Counted from the stretch's first letter, positions 1-9,614 are shown. The stretch is 64,000 nt of DNA from Pseudomonas rhodesiae (GCF_007858255.1 NZ_VFEU01000022.1:21185-85184), one strand, 5' to 3'. Notes: generated by a model from the sequence alone, not told the origin. Numbers and translations are program-made.

Positions 1-700
1 CATGGTCAAAATTGTCCAGCGAGTGATAGCCGATAAACAGCGCGATCAATAACGTCAGGCTGGCGCCGCCTATCCATAACGTGGCGCGACGATGCCCCCG
101 CAGGCTGCTATTCAGGCTTAGCCCGATCACGACCGCAAGGCACCCTGCGACTACCGCCGCTTCCGGCCAGAACCCTTGCGGCAACGGTAGGCGGAACGCG
201 GCGCCGGTCGCCCAACCCGGCAGCAAATAGGCCACCGACCAACCCGCCGCCGCCAGAATGCTCACCCCGGCGAAACGCGGGAACGGCATGTCGCACATGC
301 CGGCCACCATCGGCAGCATGGGGCGTAACGGGCCGATAAAACGGCCGACCAGCAGGCTGGCGATCCCGTATTTGTGAAAGTAGGTCTCGGCGCCGTTCAT
401 CCATTCGGGGTGATGACGTAAGCCGGGCAAACGCCGTATGTTCTGATGGAAATGTCGTCCCAGAAAGTAGGAAACCCCATCGCCGAGCAAGCCGCCGAGG
501 AACCCCAGCAGCAGCGTCTCGCTCAAGGACAGCGCGCCGCTACCGGCCAAGGCGGCGATAGCGAACAGCAGCACTGTGCCCGGTACGATCAAGCCGGCAA
601 TCGCCAGGCACTCCACGCACGCGACGATGAACACCGCCACGGCCAGCCATTGAGGGTTGATGCTCAGCCAGCCAGTAATGCTATCGAGCCATTGGCCCAT
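1..700 (-). CDS. DedA-family membrane protein (3' end outside the window)
   Basis: The reading frame starts at the ATG at 700 and stays open to base 1, giving at least 233 residues. The N-terminal 110 residues have the DedA/SNARE-associated layout: a hydrophobic helix, a glycine-rich re-entrant segment (LIVPGTVLL, GGLLGDGVSYFLGR), then GRFIGPLRPMLPMVAG, which matches the family's conserved F-x-R-x(2)-P-x-x-R-x(3)-P-x-x-AG motif. DedA proteins are inner-membrane lipid transporters or flippases. The frame continues past the usual DedA length into further hydrophobic segments. It may therefore be the Pseudomonas DedA/PAP2-phosphatase fusion, but the second half is not visible. It is transcribed away from the glycosylase gene only 30 bases upstream, on the same strand. 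Confidence 0.8.
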   Translation of the reverse strand, partial: MGQWLDSITGWLSINPQWLAVAVFIVACVECLAIAGLIVPGTVLLFAIAALAGSGALSLSETLLLGFLGGLLGDGVSYFLGRHFHQNIRRLPGLRHHPEWMNGAETYFHKYGIASLLVGRFIGPLRPMLPMVAGMCDMPFPRFAGVSILAAAGWSVAYLLPGWATGAAFRLPLPQGFWPEAAVVAGCLAVVIGLSLNSSLRGHRRATLWIGGASLTLLIALFIGYHSLDNFDH

Positions 701-730
701 ACAATCCACTCCATCGGTGTTCTTGGGAAT

Positions 731-1414
731 TCACAGCAAAAAATAATCGCGGCCTTCGACCTGGCCTCGGCGCAACGGGTTCCGCGTGCAATAAGGCGCG
801 TAGCCAGCATCGACGAAGCGGTACATCAGGTGTTCGTCACGCCCGCTGGGGATGCCCAGGCGGGTGGTCTGGATGATCTGCGTCGGGGTCTGGCCGACGT
901 CTTCGACGTAAAGCAGTTCTTGGTCAAACCGTTTGGCGTCCCACATCGGCACCTTCAGCCCCAGCGCCTTGCACAACAGCGTCTGGCCCGCGCACAGCTT
1001 GTGCGAAGGGCGGGGCAGACCTTTGGCGTCCGGGTTGTTCAGCAGCATCTGCGCCAGGCTGGCTGGGCCGGCGATTTCGTCGACCCATGGATAGGCGGAT
1101 TTGATCAGCACCGCATTGCCTGGGCCATGGGCGCTGAAATTCAGAGAATCGCCGCCACGGGCGTAATACATGTAGATGTGCCCCCCATCCAGAAACAAAG
1201 CCTTACGCTTTTCTGTGTAACCGAGGGACGCGTGGCTGCCCTTTTCGGCCGCGTAATAAGCTTCGGTTTCGATAATTCGCGCCGAAAGCCAGGTTTCGCC
1301 GACTCGGTGGCGAATGACTTTTCCGAGCAATTCACGCGCGAGCACTTGCGCATCGCGGTCGAAGAAGCTGTCGGGCAGGGCGCTGGCGGGAGTTGGAAGA
1401 GCGGAACTGGGCAT
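731..1414 (-). CDS. DNA-3-methyladenine glycosylase (AAG/MPG type)
   Basis: This 227-residue protein excises alkylated bases such as 3-methyladenine and hypoxanthine in base-excision repair. It shows the hallmarks of the mammalian-type AAG fold: FFDRDAQVLARELLGK near the N-terminus, the active-site stretch IIETEAYY whose Glu activates water, GSHASLGYTEKRKALF, and HIYMYYARG. The end RNPLRRGQVEGRDYFLL is typical of the family. The frame can be extended to a GTG at 1465, but the ATG at 1414 gives the normal N-terminus; neither start has a strong Shine-Dalgarno. It lies just upstream of, and parallel to, the DedA gene, and is divergent from proA. Confidence 0.88.
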   Translation of the reverse strand: MPSSALPTPASALPDSFFDRDAQVLARELLGKVIRHRVGETWLSARIIETEAYYAAEKGSHASLGYTEKRKALFLDGGHIYMYYARGGDSLNFSAHGPGNAVLIKSAYPWVDEIAGPASLAQMLLNNPDAKGLPRPSHKLCAGQTLLCKALGLKVPMWDAKRFDQELLYVEDVGQTPTQIIQTTRLGIPSGRDEHLMYRFVDAGYAPYCTRNPLRRGQVEGRDYFLL

Positions 1415-1588
1415 GGCGTCGGCAGTTATTACGGCTAAATGTGACCGGATGATAACAACTCCCACCTTAATTACGGCTGAAGCCCAGGTTTTTACAGTTC
1501 ATTTCGACCATCCGCCCCTCACCGCTGTCAGTCGGGCGGCGTCACGGCTATAATCTGCCGCTTTCCTCTTTGCCAAGACTCCCCGACC

Positions 1589-2854
1589 ATGACTGAGTCC
1601 GTTCTTGACTACATGACCCGCCTGGGTCGCGCTGCCCGCCAGGCGTCGCGGTTGATCGCCCGTGCGAGCACTGCGCAGAAAAATCGCGCCCTGCTGGCGG
1701 CCGCCGACGCTCTGGATGCCTCGCGCTCCGAGCTGACCGCCGCCAACGAACAGGATCTGGCCAACGGCCGCGCCAATGGCCTGGAGCCGGCCCTGCTGGA
1801 CCGCCTGGCACTGACCCCGGCGCGTATCGACGACATGATCGAAGGCCTGCGTCAGGTAGCCAAGCTGCCTGACCCCATCGGTGAAATCCGCGATATGCGT
1901 TACCTGCCGTCCGGCATCCAGGTGGGCAAGATGCGCGTGCCCCTGGGCGTGATCGGCATCATCTACGAGTCGCGTCCGAACGTGACCATCGACGCCGCAA
2001 GCCTGTGCCTCAAATCCGGCAACGCCACCATCCTGCGCGGCGGTTCCGAGGCTATCCATTCCAACCGTGCCATCGCCGCGTGCATCCAGCAGGGCCTGGC
2101 CGTGGCCGAGTTGCCGGCCGAAGTGGTGCAAGTGGTGGAAACCACCGACCGCGCCGCCGTTGGTGCGTTGATCACCATGCCGGAATTCGTCGACGTCATC
2201 GTGCCGCGCGGCGGCAAAAGCCTGATCGAACGCGTGAGCCGCGATGCCAAGGTGCCAGTGATCAAGCACCTGGACGGCGTGTGCCATGTGTACATCGACA
2301 TTGCGGCCGATATCGACAAGGCGATCCGCATCGCCGACAACGCCAAGACCCATCGCTACGCGCCGTGCAACACCATGGAAACCCTGTTGGTGCACGCCGG
2401 CATCGCCGAGCGCGTATTGCCGCCGTTGGCCGCGATCTACCGCGACAAGGGCGTTGAACTGCGCGGTTGCGAGCGTACCCGCGCGTTGCTGGGCGCCGAC
2501 GTGATCGAAGCCACCGAGCAGGACTGGTACACCGAATACACGGCGCCGATCCTGTCGATCCGCATCGTTGACGACCTGGATCAGGCCATCGAGCACATCA
2601 ACACCTACGGTTCCAAGCACACCGACGCGATCGTGTCCGAGCATTTCAGCGATGCCCGGCGCTTCCTCACCGAAGTGGACTCCGCCTCGGTGATGGTCAA
2701 TGCCTCGACGCGCTTTGCCGACGGTTTCGAGTACGGCTTGGGCGCGGAGATCGGGATTTCTACCGACAAGCTCCACGCACGCGGCCCGGTGGGCCTGGAA
2801 GGCCTGACCAGCGAGAAGTACGTGGTGTTCGGCGACGGGCACGTGCGCACTTGA
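1589..2854 (+). CDS. proA: gamma-glutamyl phosphate reductase
   Basis: At 421 residues this has the normal ProA length. It catalyses the NADPH-dependent reduction of gamma-glutamyl phosphate to glutamate semialdehyde, the second step of proline synthesis, in the cytoplasm. Visible family features include MRVPLGVIGIIYESRPNVT in the nucleotide-binding half, LKSGNATILRGG, and the catalytic-cysteine region HRYAPCNTMETLL. The C-terminus ends GLEGLTSEKYVVFGDG, as in other ProA proteins. Its TGA overlaps the ATG of nadD (TGATG), so the two are probably translationally coupled. Confidence 0.97.
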   Translation: MTESVLDYMTRLGRAARQASRLIARASTAQKNRALLAAADALDASRSELTAANEQDLANGRANGLEPALLDRLALTPARIDDMIEGLRQVAKLPDPIGEIRDMRYLPSGIQVGKMRVPLGVIGIIYESRPNVTIDAASLCLKSGNATILRGGSEAIHSNRAIAACIQQGLAVAELPAEVVQVVETTDRAAVGALITMPEFVDVIVPRGGKSLIERVSRDAKVPVIKHLDGVCHVYIDIAADIDKAIRIADNAKTHRYAPCNTMETLLVHAGIAERVLPPLAAIYRDKGVELRGCERTRALLGADVIEATEQDWYTEYTAPILSIRIVDDLDQAIEHINTYGSKHTDAIVSEHFSDARRFLTEVDSASVMVNASTRFADGFEYGLGAEIGISTDKLHARGPVGLEGLTSEKYVVFGDGHVRT

Positions 2855-3498
2855 TGGCTAAGCGCATTGGGCTGCTCGGCGGTACCTTCGACCCTGTGCA
2901 CATCGGCCATCTGCGCAGCGCTCTGGAAGTGGCGGACGCACTGGCGCTGGACGAACTGCGCCTGATCCCCAATTTTCGGCCGCCCCATCGCGATACGCCG
3001 CAAGTGTCGCCCCAGGAGCGTCTGGAAATGGTGCGTCTGGCGGTGGAAGGCATTGCACCGTTGGTGGTGGACGACCGCGAGCTCAAGCGCGATAAACCGT
3101 CCTACACTGTCGACACCCTGGAACTGATGCGCGCCGAACTGGCCGCGGACGACCAGTTGTTTCTGCTTTTGGGCTGGGACGCATTTTGCGGCCTGCCCTC
3201 TTGGCATCGCTGGGAGGATCTCCTCCAGCATTGCCACATCCTGGTTTTGCAACGCCCGGATGCCGACAGCGAACCGCCGGATGCCTTGCGCAACCTGCTG
3301 GCCGCGCGGTCGGTAAGTGACCCCTTGGCCCTGACCGGGCCGAACGGGAATATTGCATTCGTCTGGCAGACCCCGCTTGCGGTGTCCGCCACCCAGATCC
3401 GTCAACTGCTGGCCAGCGGTAAGTCGGTACGGTTCCTGGTGCCTGACGCGGTCCTGGCCTACATCGATGCGCACGGGCTTTACCGTGCGTCGAACTGA
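2854..3498 (+). CDS. nadD: nicotinate-nucleotide adenylyltransferase
   Basis: This 214-residue enzyme adenylates nicotinate mononucleotide to deamido-NAD in NAD biosynthesis. The N-terminal GLLGGTFDPVHIGHLR carries the nucleotidyltransferase GG(T/S)FDP-x-H-x-GH motif, and VSATQIRQLLASGKSVRFLVPDAV near the C-terminus holds the second conserved ISSTxIR-like motif. The ATG at 2854 overlaps the proA stop. The TTG three bases earlier is less likely. rsfS follows 69 bases downstream. Confidence 0.96.
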   Translation: MAKRIGLLGGTFDPVHIGHLRSALEVADALALDELRLIPNFRPPHRDTPQVSPQERLEMVRLAVEGIAPLVVDDRELKRDKPSYTVDTLELMRAELAADDQLFLLLGWDAFCGLPSWHRWEDLLQHCHILVLQRPDADSEPPDALRNLLAARSVSDPLALTGPNGNIAFVWQTPLAVSATQIRQLLASGKSVRFLVPDAVLAYIDAHGLYRASN

Positions 3499-3567
3499 AA
3501 AGGCGTGCTTGAAGGTACGAACAGTCGTACAGCGAGCGCCCGAACATACGAGCAAAACGAGTTTTAT

Positions 3568-4062
3568 ATGACCAACAAAGACGTAAGCAAAGTTAAGCGC
3601 AAAGGCACGTTCAAAAGCGCCCCTCTGCCGGTAGAAGCCCACACCGGTCCGGAACTGGTCGGCGAAGAGCTGGTGAAAGTCGCCGTGGCGGCCCTGGAGG
3701 ACGTGAAGGCCCAGGACATCCAGGTGCTGGACGTGCGCGACAAGCAGAGCATCACCGACTACATGATCATCGCCACCGGTACCTCCAACCGCCAGATCGG
3801 CGCGATGCTGGACAAAGTGCGCGAAGCCGTCAAAGCCCAGGGCGTCAAGCCGTTGGGTGAAGAAGGCAAGGGCGACAGCGATTGGGTGCTGCTGGACATG
3901 GACGACGTGATCGTCCACATGATGACCTCCAACGCTCGCCAGTTCTACGACCTGGAGCGTCTGTGGAAAGGCGCCGAGCAGAGCCGTGCCGCCGATGGCA
4001 AGCACCACAGCCCGGAAGTGGGCCACGCTCACTTCGACAAGCTCAACAAAGACCAGGAATAA
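3568..4062 (+). CDS. rsfS: ribosome silencing factor RsfS
   Basis: This 164-residue RsfS/Iojap protein binds ribosomal protein L14 and blocks subunit joining under nutrient limitation. The core domain is clear: VKVAVAALEDVKAQDIQVLDV, then SITDYMIIATGTSNRQ, and later DSDWVLLDMDDVIVHMM. The start at 3568 (MTNKD) is chosen over an upstream in-frame start because the family core begins shortly after it. A charged, weakly conserved tail of about 25 residues follows the domain. The gene sits between nadD and rlmH, its usual context in gamma-proteobacteria. Confidence 0.95.
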   Translation: MTNKDVSKVKRKGTFKSAPLPVEAHTGPELVGEELVKVAVAALEDVKAQDIQVLDVRDKQSITDYMIIATGTSNRQIGAMLDKVREAVKAQGVKPLGEEGKGDSDWVLLDMDDVIVHMMTSNARQFYDLERLWKGAEQSRAADGKHHSPEVGHAHFDKLNKDQE

Positions 4063-4071
4063 GGAACGGCT

Positions 4072-4539
4072 GTGCGCCTGCGTCTGATTGCTGTCGGTTC
4101 ACGCATGCCCAAGTGGGTGGAAGAAGGCTGGCACGAGTATGCCAAGCGTCTGCCCGCCGAGTTGTCGCTGGAACTGGTGGAAATACCGCTCAACACCCGG
4201 GGCAAGAATGCCGACGTGGCGCGCTTTATCCGTCAGGAAGGCGAAGCCATGCTGGCCAAGGTCGGCCCCAATGAGCGTATCGTCACCCTCGAAGTGCACG
4301 GCAAGCCCTGGAGCACCGAGCAGTTGGCGGTGGAGCTGGATCGCTGGCGCCTGGACTCGCGCACGGTCAACTTCATGGTCGGTGGTCCCGAAGGGCTGGC
4401 GCCGGAAGTCTGCGCGCGGGCGGACCAGCGCTGGTCGCTGTCGGCACTGACGTTGCCGCACCCGTTGGTAAGGATTCTGATCGGTGAACAGCTGTATCGC
4501 GCCTGGACAGTTCTGTCCGGGCACCCTTACCACAAATAG
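4072..4539 (+). CDS. rlmH: 23S rRNA (pseudouridine1915-N3)-methyltransferase
   Basis: RlmH is a small SPOUT methyltransferase that methylates pseudouridine 1915 in helix 69 of 23S rRNA. The 155-residue product has the expected length and starts with [16 protein letters not shown], from a GTG at 4072 preceded by AAGGAA. The C-terminal knot is visible in FMVGGPEGL and in [23 protein letters not shown], which includes the conserved histidine. It lies 9 bases after rsfS and 15 bases before mrdA. Confidence 0.96.
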
Positions 4540-4554
4540 TCTGCGCCCCTCCCG

Positions 4555-6453
4555 ATGACTCAGCCGATCCGCATCAAGGACCATGAGAAAGACGCACGTC
4601 TGGTACGTGCGCGCGTGGTGTTTGGCGCGATCATGGTGGTGGCGCTGATCGGGGTGTTGATTGCGCGCCTGTATTTCCTGCAGGTGATCCAGTACGACTA
4701 TCACTCCACGCTGTCGGAAAACAACCGGGTGCATGTGCAGCCGATTCCGCCGACCCGTGGGCTGATTTTCGACCGCAATGGCGTTGTCGTGGCGGATAAC
4801 CGGCCCAGCTTCAGCCTGAGCATGACCCGCGAACGTTCCGGCGATTGGCAGCAAGTGCTCGACGTGATCGTCGAAGTCCTGCAGCTTACGCCGGAAGACC
4901 GGGTGATCTTCGAAAAACGCATGAGGCAGGGGCGCCGGCCATTCGAGCCGGTGCCGATTCTGTTCGAGCTGACCGAAGAGCAGATCGCGCGCATCGCGGT
5001 GAACCAGTTCCGCCTGCCGGGGGTGGAAGTGGTGGCGCAGTTGGTGCGGCACTACCCGCAAGGGCCGCACTTTGCTCACTCCGTCGGCTATATGGGGCGC
5101 ATCAACGAGAAAGAGCTGAAAACCCTCGATCCGGTGAATTACAGCGGCACCCATCATATCGGCAAGACCGGCATCGAGCGTTTCTACGAGCCCGAGCTGC
5201 ACGGCCAGGTGGGTTACGAAGAAGTTGAAACCAACGCCCGCGGCCGTGTGCTGCGCGTGCTCAAGCGTACCGACCCGGTGCCGGGCAAGGACATCGTACT
5301 GAGCCTGGACATCAAGCTGCAGGAAGCGGCCGAGATGGCGCTGGGCGGCCGACGCGGCGCGGTGGTGGCGCTGGACCCGAAGACGGGCGAAGTGCTGGCC
5401 ATGGTCAGTCAACCCAGCTTCGACCCGAACCTGTTCGTGACCGGTATCAGCTTCAAGGCGTACGCCGAACTGCGTGATTCCATCGACCGGCCGTTGTTCA
5501 ACCGTGTGCTGCGTGGCTTGTACCCACCGGGTTCGACCATCAAACCGGCGGTGGCGATTGCCGGCCTGGACGCTGGCGTGGTGACCGCTTCCAGCCGGGT
5601 GTACGACCCCGGTTACTACATGCTGCCCAATTACGATCACAAGTACCGTAACTGGAACCGTACCGGTGACGGTTATGTCGACCTGGACACCGCAATCATG
5701 CGCTCCAACGACACTTACTTTTATGACCTTGCCCACAAGCTGGGCATTGATCGTCTGTCGGCCTACATGGGCAAGTTCGGCCTCGGCCAGAAAGTTTCCC
5801 TGGACATGTTCGAAGAATCGCCAGGCTTGATGCCATCGCGGGAATGGAAGCGCGCGACCCGCCGCCAGGCGTGGTTCCCGGGGGAAACCCTGATCCTGGG
5901 GATCGGCCAGGGCTATATGCAGGCCACGCCGCTGCAACTGGCTCAGGCCACGGCGCTGGTGGCCAATAAGGGCGTGTGGAACCGTCCGCACCTGGCCAAG
6001 ACCATCGAAGGCGAGAAGCCGGTGGATGACAACCCGATCCCGGACATTGTGCTGCGCGACCCGTCGGACTGGACCAAGGTCAACCACGGCATGCAGCAGG
6101 TGATGCACGGTGCGCGCGGCACAGCGCGCAAGGCGGCGATCGGTGCGCAATATCGCATCGCCGGCAAGAGTGGTACCGCCCAGGTGGTGGCGATCAAGCA
6201 AGGCGAGAAATACGACCGTTCCAAGGTTCAGGAACGTCACCGCGACCACGCCTTGTTTGTCGGTTTCGCGCCGGCGGACGACCCGAAAATCGTGGTGGCG
6301 GTGATGGTTGAGAACGGCGAGTCCGGCTCCGGCGTCGCCGCGCCCGTGGTGCGCCAGGTGATGGACGCCTGGCTTCTGGCCGAGGACGGCAGGCTCAAGC
6401 CTGAATATGGCGGCCCCCCTTCAAGCCCCGAGGTTACGGCCAGTGAAGAGTAA
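4555..6453 (+). CDS. mrdA: penicillin-binding protein 2, elongasome transpeptidase
   Basis: PBP2 crosslinks peptidoglycan during rod elongation with RodA. The 632-residue protein has a short cytoplasmic tail and one membrane anchor (about residues 21-45), then the pedestal region (PTRGLIFDRNGVVVADN). The transpeptidase domain carries all three signatures: GSTIKPA (SxxK), SNDTYFYD (SxN) and GKSGTAQV (KTG class). Its last 11 bases overlap rodA, so the partners of the elongasome synthase are encoded as a coupled pair. Confidence 0.97.
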   Translation: MTQPIRIKDHEKDARLVRARVVFGAIMVVALIGVLIARLYFLQVIQYDYHSTLSENNRVHVQPIPPTRGLIFDRNGVVVADNRPSFSLSMTRERSGDWQQVLDVIVEVLQLTPEDRVIFEKRMRQGRRPFEPVPILFELTEEQIARIAVNQFRLPGVEVVAQLVRHYPQGPHFAHSVGYMGRINEKELKTLDPVNYSGTHHIGKTGIERFYEPELHGQVGYEEVETNARGRVLRVLKRTDPVPGKDIVLSLDIKLQEAAEMALGGRRGAVVALDPKTGEVLAMVSQPSFDPNLFVTGISFKAYAELRDSIDRPLFNRVLRGLYPPGSTIKPAVAIAGLDAGVVTASSRVYDPGYYMLPNYDHKYRNWNRTGDGYVDLDTAIMRSNDTYFYDLAHKLGIDRLSAYMGKFGLGQKVSLDMFEESPGLMPSREWKRATRRQAWFPGETLILGIGQGYMQATPLQLAQATALVANKGVWNRPHLAKTIEGEKPVDDNPIPDIVLRDPSDWTKVNHGMQQVMHGARGTARKAAIGAQYRIAGKSGTAQVVAIKQGEKYDRSKVQERHRDHALFVGFAPADDPKIVVAVMVENGESGSGVAAPVVRQVMDAWLLAEDGRLKPEYGGPPSSPEVTASEE

Positions 6454-7588
6454 TTTTGACCGCATCCTCTCCAGCGAGGATGTGATGCGTCGCCGTGCGA
6501 CGTTGCTGCAACGCATGCACATCGACGGCCCGTTGCTGATCCTGTTGCTGACCCTCGCGGCCGGCAGTCTGTTTGTGTTGTATTCGGCCAGTGGCAAGAA
6601 CTGGGACCTGCTGATCAAACAAGCGTCGTCGTTCGGCCTGGGCCTGTTGTCGATGGTGGTGATCGCTCAGCTGGAGCCGCGCTTCATGGCGCGCTGGGTG
6701 CCGCTGGGCTATGTGGCGGGGGTGTTGCTGTTGGTGGTGGTGGACGTGATGGGCCACAACGCCATGGGCGCGACGCGGTGGATCAATATCCCAGGGGTGA
6801 TTCGCTTCCAGCCGTCGGAATTCATGAAGATCCTGATGCCGGCGACCATCGCCTGGTACCTGTCAAAGCGCACCCTGCCGCCGCAGCTCAAACACGTAGG
6901 CATCAGCCTGATCCTGATCGGCGTACCGTTTATCCTGATTGTGCGCCAGCCCGACCTCGGCACCTCACTGCTGATCCTGGCCGGTGGCGCGTTCGTGCTG
7001 TTTATGGGCGGGTTGCGCTGGCGCTGGATCCTCAGCGTGCTGGCCGCTGCGGTGCCGGTGGCGGTGGCGATGTGGTTCTTCTTTATGCACGACTATCAAA
7101 AGCAACGGATCCTGACGTTCCTCGATCCGGAAAGCGATCCCTTGGGCACCGGCTGGAACATCATCCAGTCCAAGGCGGCAATCGGTTCGGGTGGGGTCTT
7201 CGGCAAAGGCTGGTTGCTGGGTACCCAGTCGCACTTGGACTTTCTGCCCGAGAGCCACACCGATTTCATCATCGCGGTGCTGGGCGAAGAGTTCGGCCTG
7301 GTGGGGATCTGCGCGTTGCTGCTGATCTACCTGTTGTTGATCGGGCGTGGCCTGGTGATTACCGCGCAAGCGCAGACGCTGTTCGGCAAATTGCTTGCCG
7401 GCGCGCTGACCATGACGTTTTTTGTTTACGTTTTCGTCAACATCGGTATGGTCAGTGGCCTGTTACCGGTGGTTGGGGTGCCGTTGCCATTCATTAGCTA
7501 CGGCGGAACTTCGCTGGTGACATTGCTGTCAGCGTTTGGGGTTTTGATGTCGATTCATACGCATCGCAAGTGGATCGCACAGGTTTGA
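6443..7588 (+). CDS. rodA: rod-shape peptidoglycan glycosyltransferase RodA
   Basis: RodA is a SEDS-family polymerase that makes glycan strands in complex with PBP2. The GTG at 6443 gives a 381-residue protein with about ten membrane segments and the SEDS motifs FQPSEFMKI, RQPDLGTSLLI and PESHTDFIIAVLGEEFG near the C-terminal half, ending GGTSLVTLLSAFGVLMSI. An ATG at 6482 (MRRRATLL) is an alternative start. The GTG is preferred because the extra segment (NFDRILSSEDV) looks like normal coding sequence and the mrdA overlap fits translational coupling. Confidence 0.95.
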   Translation: MKSNFDRILSSEDVMRRRATLLQRMHIDGPLLILLLTLAAGSLFVLYSASGKNWDLLIKQASSFGLGLLSMVVIAQLEPRFMARWVPLGYVAGVLLLVVVDVMGHNAMGATRWINIPGVIRFQPSEFMKILMPATIAWYLSKRTLPPQLKHVGISLILIGVPFILIVRQPDLGTSLLILAGGAFVLFMGGLRWRWILSVLAAAVPVAVAMWFFFMHDYQKQRILTFLDPESDPLGTGWNIIQSKAAIGSGGVFGKGWLLGTQSHLDFLPESHTDFIIAVLGEEFGLVGICALLLIYLLLIGRGLVITAQAQTLFGKLLAGALTMTFFVYVFVNIGMVSGLLPVVGVPLPFISYGGTSLVTLLSAFGVLMSIHTHRKWIAQV

Positions 7589-7599
7589 ATAAGGTGAAG

Positions 7600-8616
7600 A
7601 TGTCAATGCAAGTAATGCGCGGCTGGGCGACTCGGCATGCGTCCTGGATGGGCCTGATCGGGCTGCTGGGGGCAACGCAGGAGACCCTGGCCGGTGACTA
7701 CGATGGTTCACCTCAGGTCGCCGAGTTTGTCGGTGAAATGACCCGCGACTACGGTTTCGCCGGTGAGCAGTTGATGGGCGTGTTCCGCGAGGCGCAGCGC
7801 AAGCAGGCGATCCTCGACGCCATTTCCCGCCCCGCTGAACGTGTGAAACAGTGGAAAGAATATCGCCCGATGTTCCTCACCGACGCCCGCGTGGCCCGCG
7901 GTGTGGACTTCTGGCGCGAGCACGAGGCCGCCCTGGCCCGCGCCGAACAGGAATACGGTGTGCCGGCCCAAGTGATTGTGTCGATCATCGGCATCGAAAC
8001 CTTCTACGGGCGCAACACCGGCAGCTACCGGGTGATCGACGCGTTGTCGACCCTTGGCTTCGATTACCCGCCCCGTGCCGACTTCTTCCGCAAGGAACTG
8101 CGCGAATTCCTGCTGCTGGCCCGCGAAGAGCAGGTCGATCCATTGACCCTCAAGGGCTCCTACGCCGGAGCGATGGGCTTGCCGCAATTCATGCCGAGCA
8201 GCTTTCGCGCCTACGCGGTGGATTTCGACAACGACGGCCACATCAATATCTGGAGCAATCCCGACGATGCCATCGGCAGCGTGGCCAGCTACTTCAAGCG
8301 CCACGGCTGGGTTGCTGGCGAGCCGGTGGTGGTCCGCGCGGATGTCACCGGGGAGCGTGCCGACGAAGGCCTGACCCAGGGGATCGAGCCGGCCAAGACC
8401 GTCGGGGAGTTGCGGGCGCTGGGTTGGTCGAGTCAGAATGCGCCACACGACGACACGCCGGTAACGGCATTCCGCCTGGAAGGCGAAAATGGCCCTGAAT
8501 ACTGGATGGGCCTGAAGAATTTCTACGCAATCACGCGTTATAACCGCAGTGTGATGTACGCCATGGCCGTGCATCAGCTGTCAGACATGCTGGTCCAAGC
8601 ACGGGGCAACAAGTAA
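7600..8616 (+). CDS. mltB: membrane-bound lytic transglycosylase B
   Basis: MltB cleaves the MurNAc-GlcNAc bond of peptidoglycan to form 1,6-anhydro ends. The 338-residue product has a hydrophobic leader (about residues 14-32) with no obvious lipobox cysteine. The transglycosylase domain shows VSIIGIETFYGRNTG with the catalytic Glu, SYAGAMGLPQFMPSSFRAYAVDFDNDG, and a C-terminal ITRYNRSVMYAMAV. The start at 7600 follows AAGGTG. Its stop overlaps the start of rlpA (TAATG). Confidence 0.95.
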   Translation: MSMQVMRGWATRHASWMGLIGLLGATQETLAGDYDGSPQVAEFVGEMTRDYGFAGEQLMGVFREAQRKQAILDAISRPAERVKQWKEYRPMFLTDARVARGVDFWREHEAALARAEQEYGVPAQVIVSIIGIETFYGRNTGSYRVIDALSTLGFDYPPRADFFRKELREFLLLAREEQVDPLTLKGSYAGAMGLPQFMPSSFRAYAVDFDNDGHINIWSNPDDAIGSVASYFKRHGWVAGEPVVVRADVTGERADEGLTQGIEPAKTVGELRALGWSSQNAPHDDTPVTAFRLEGENGPEYWMGLKNFYAITRYNRSVMYAMAVHQLSDMLVQARGNK

Positions 8617-9614
8617 TGCGGGCATCGCCGTTCAATAAACCGCTCAAGCTGGTGGCGTTCACCGCGTTGTCCTTGCTGGTTGTCAGTTGTTCCACCAGCC
8701 GCGCGCCGACGCAGAAGTCCGGCGGCGCGGTGGTTCGATCCCAACCGGGCCTGGACATCAACCGCGCGCACAAAGACGGCGCGCCGTGGTGGGATGTGGA
8801 TGTCTCGAAAATCCCGGATGCCACGCCCACCCTGCACACCGGCCCCTACAAGGCCAACCCGTACACCGTGCTGGGCAAGACCTATTTTCCGCTGCAAGAA
8901 TCCAAGACCTACGTGCAGTCCGGCACGGCCTCCTGGTACGGCACCAAGTTCCATGGCCAGAACACCGCCAATGGCGAAGTGTATGACCTGTACGGCATGA
9001 GCGCGGCCCACAAGACCTTGCCGTTGCCCAGTTATGTACGCGTGACCAACCTGGACAACCACCGTACGGTGATCCTGCGGGTCAATGACCGTGGGCCGTT
9101 CTACTCGGACCGTATCATCGACTTGTCCTACGCTGCCGCCAAAAAGCTCGGCTACGCCGAAACCGGCACCGCGCGGGTCAAGGTCGAAGGCATCGATCCG
9201 GCGCAGTATTGGGCTCAGCGTGGCAAGCCAGCGCCGTTGATGCTCAACGAGCCGCAGACCCCGCAACCGCAGATCACCGCATCGGCCGGCAAGGTCGAAC
9301 AGTGGACGCCGCCACCGCAACAGCACGCCCCGGACACCGTGGCCGTGCCCCAGGCCGCGCCGGGTGCTTCCCTGGCGGGCGGGCAGTACCTGCAGGTCGG
9401 CGCTTTCGCCAACCCGGATGCGGCGGAACTGTTAAGGTCCAAACTCAGCAGCATGGTCAATGCGCCGGTCTTCATCAGCTCCATCGTGCGCAACCAGCAA
9501 ACCCTGCACCGCGTGCGGATGGGCCCGATCGGCTCGCCGAGCGAGGTGGCGCAAGTGCAGAACAGTGTGCGTCTGGCCAACCTGGGGCAACCCAGTGTGG
9601 TCACCGCCGAGTAA
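8616..9614 (+). CDS. rlpA: septal ring lytic transglycosylase RlpA
   Basis: RlpA is an outer-membrane lipoprotein. In Pseudomonas it cuts naked (peptide-stripped) glycan strands at the septum. The N-terminal signal ends in LVVSC, a lipobox cysteine at about residue 26. A double-psi beta-barrel follows (GTASWYGTKFHGQNTANGE, then RVNDRGPFYSDRIIDLSYAAA), with its catalytic residues in this region. A proline/glutamine-rich linker leads to a C-terminal SPOR domain (about 255-330) that binds denuded glycan. It directly overlaps mltB. Confidence 0.95.
   Translation: MRASPFNKPLKLVAFTALSLLVVSCSTSRAPTQKSGGAVVRSQPGLDINRAHKDGAPWWDVDVSKIPDATPTLHTGPYKANPYTVLGKTYFPLQESKTYVQSGTASWYGTKFHGQNTANGEVYDLYGMSAAHKTLPLPSYVRVTNLDNHRTVILRVNDRGPFYSDRIIDLSYAAAKKLGYAETGTARVKVEGIDPAQYWAQRGKPAPLMLNEPQTPQPQITASAGKVEQWTPPPQQHAPDTVAVPQAAPGASLAGGQYLQVGAFANPDAAELLRSKLSSMVNAPVFISSIVRNQQTLHRVRMGPIGSPSEVAQVQNSVRLANLGQPSVVTAE

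Noticed and set aside
446..1438. Long plus-strand open frame over the DedA and glycosylase genes
   Set aside because: It lies opposite two well-supported minus-strand genes. Its composition (Gln/Ala/Arg-rich, no motif) is what the complement of GC-rich coding sequence gives.
1499..2842. Long minus-strand open frame opposite proA
   Set aside because: Mirror of proA with no protein similarity; GC-rich Pseudomonas genes often leave the complementary strand open.
4099..6249. 716-codon minus-strand frame opposite mrdA
   Set aside because: Mirror frame of rlmH/mrdA, His/Arg/Gln-rich, no start context.
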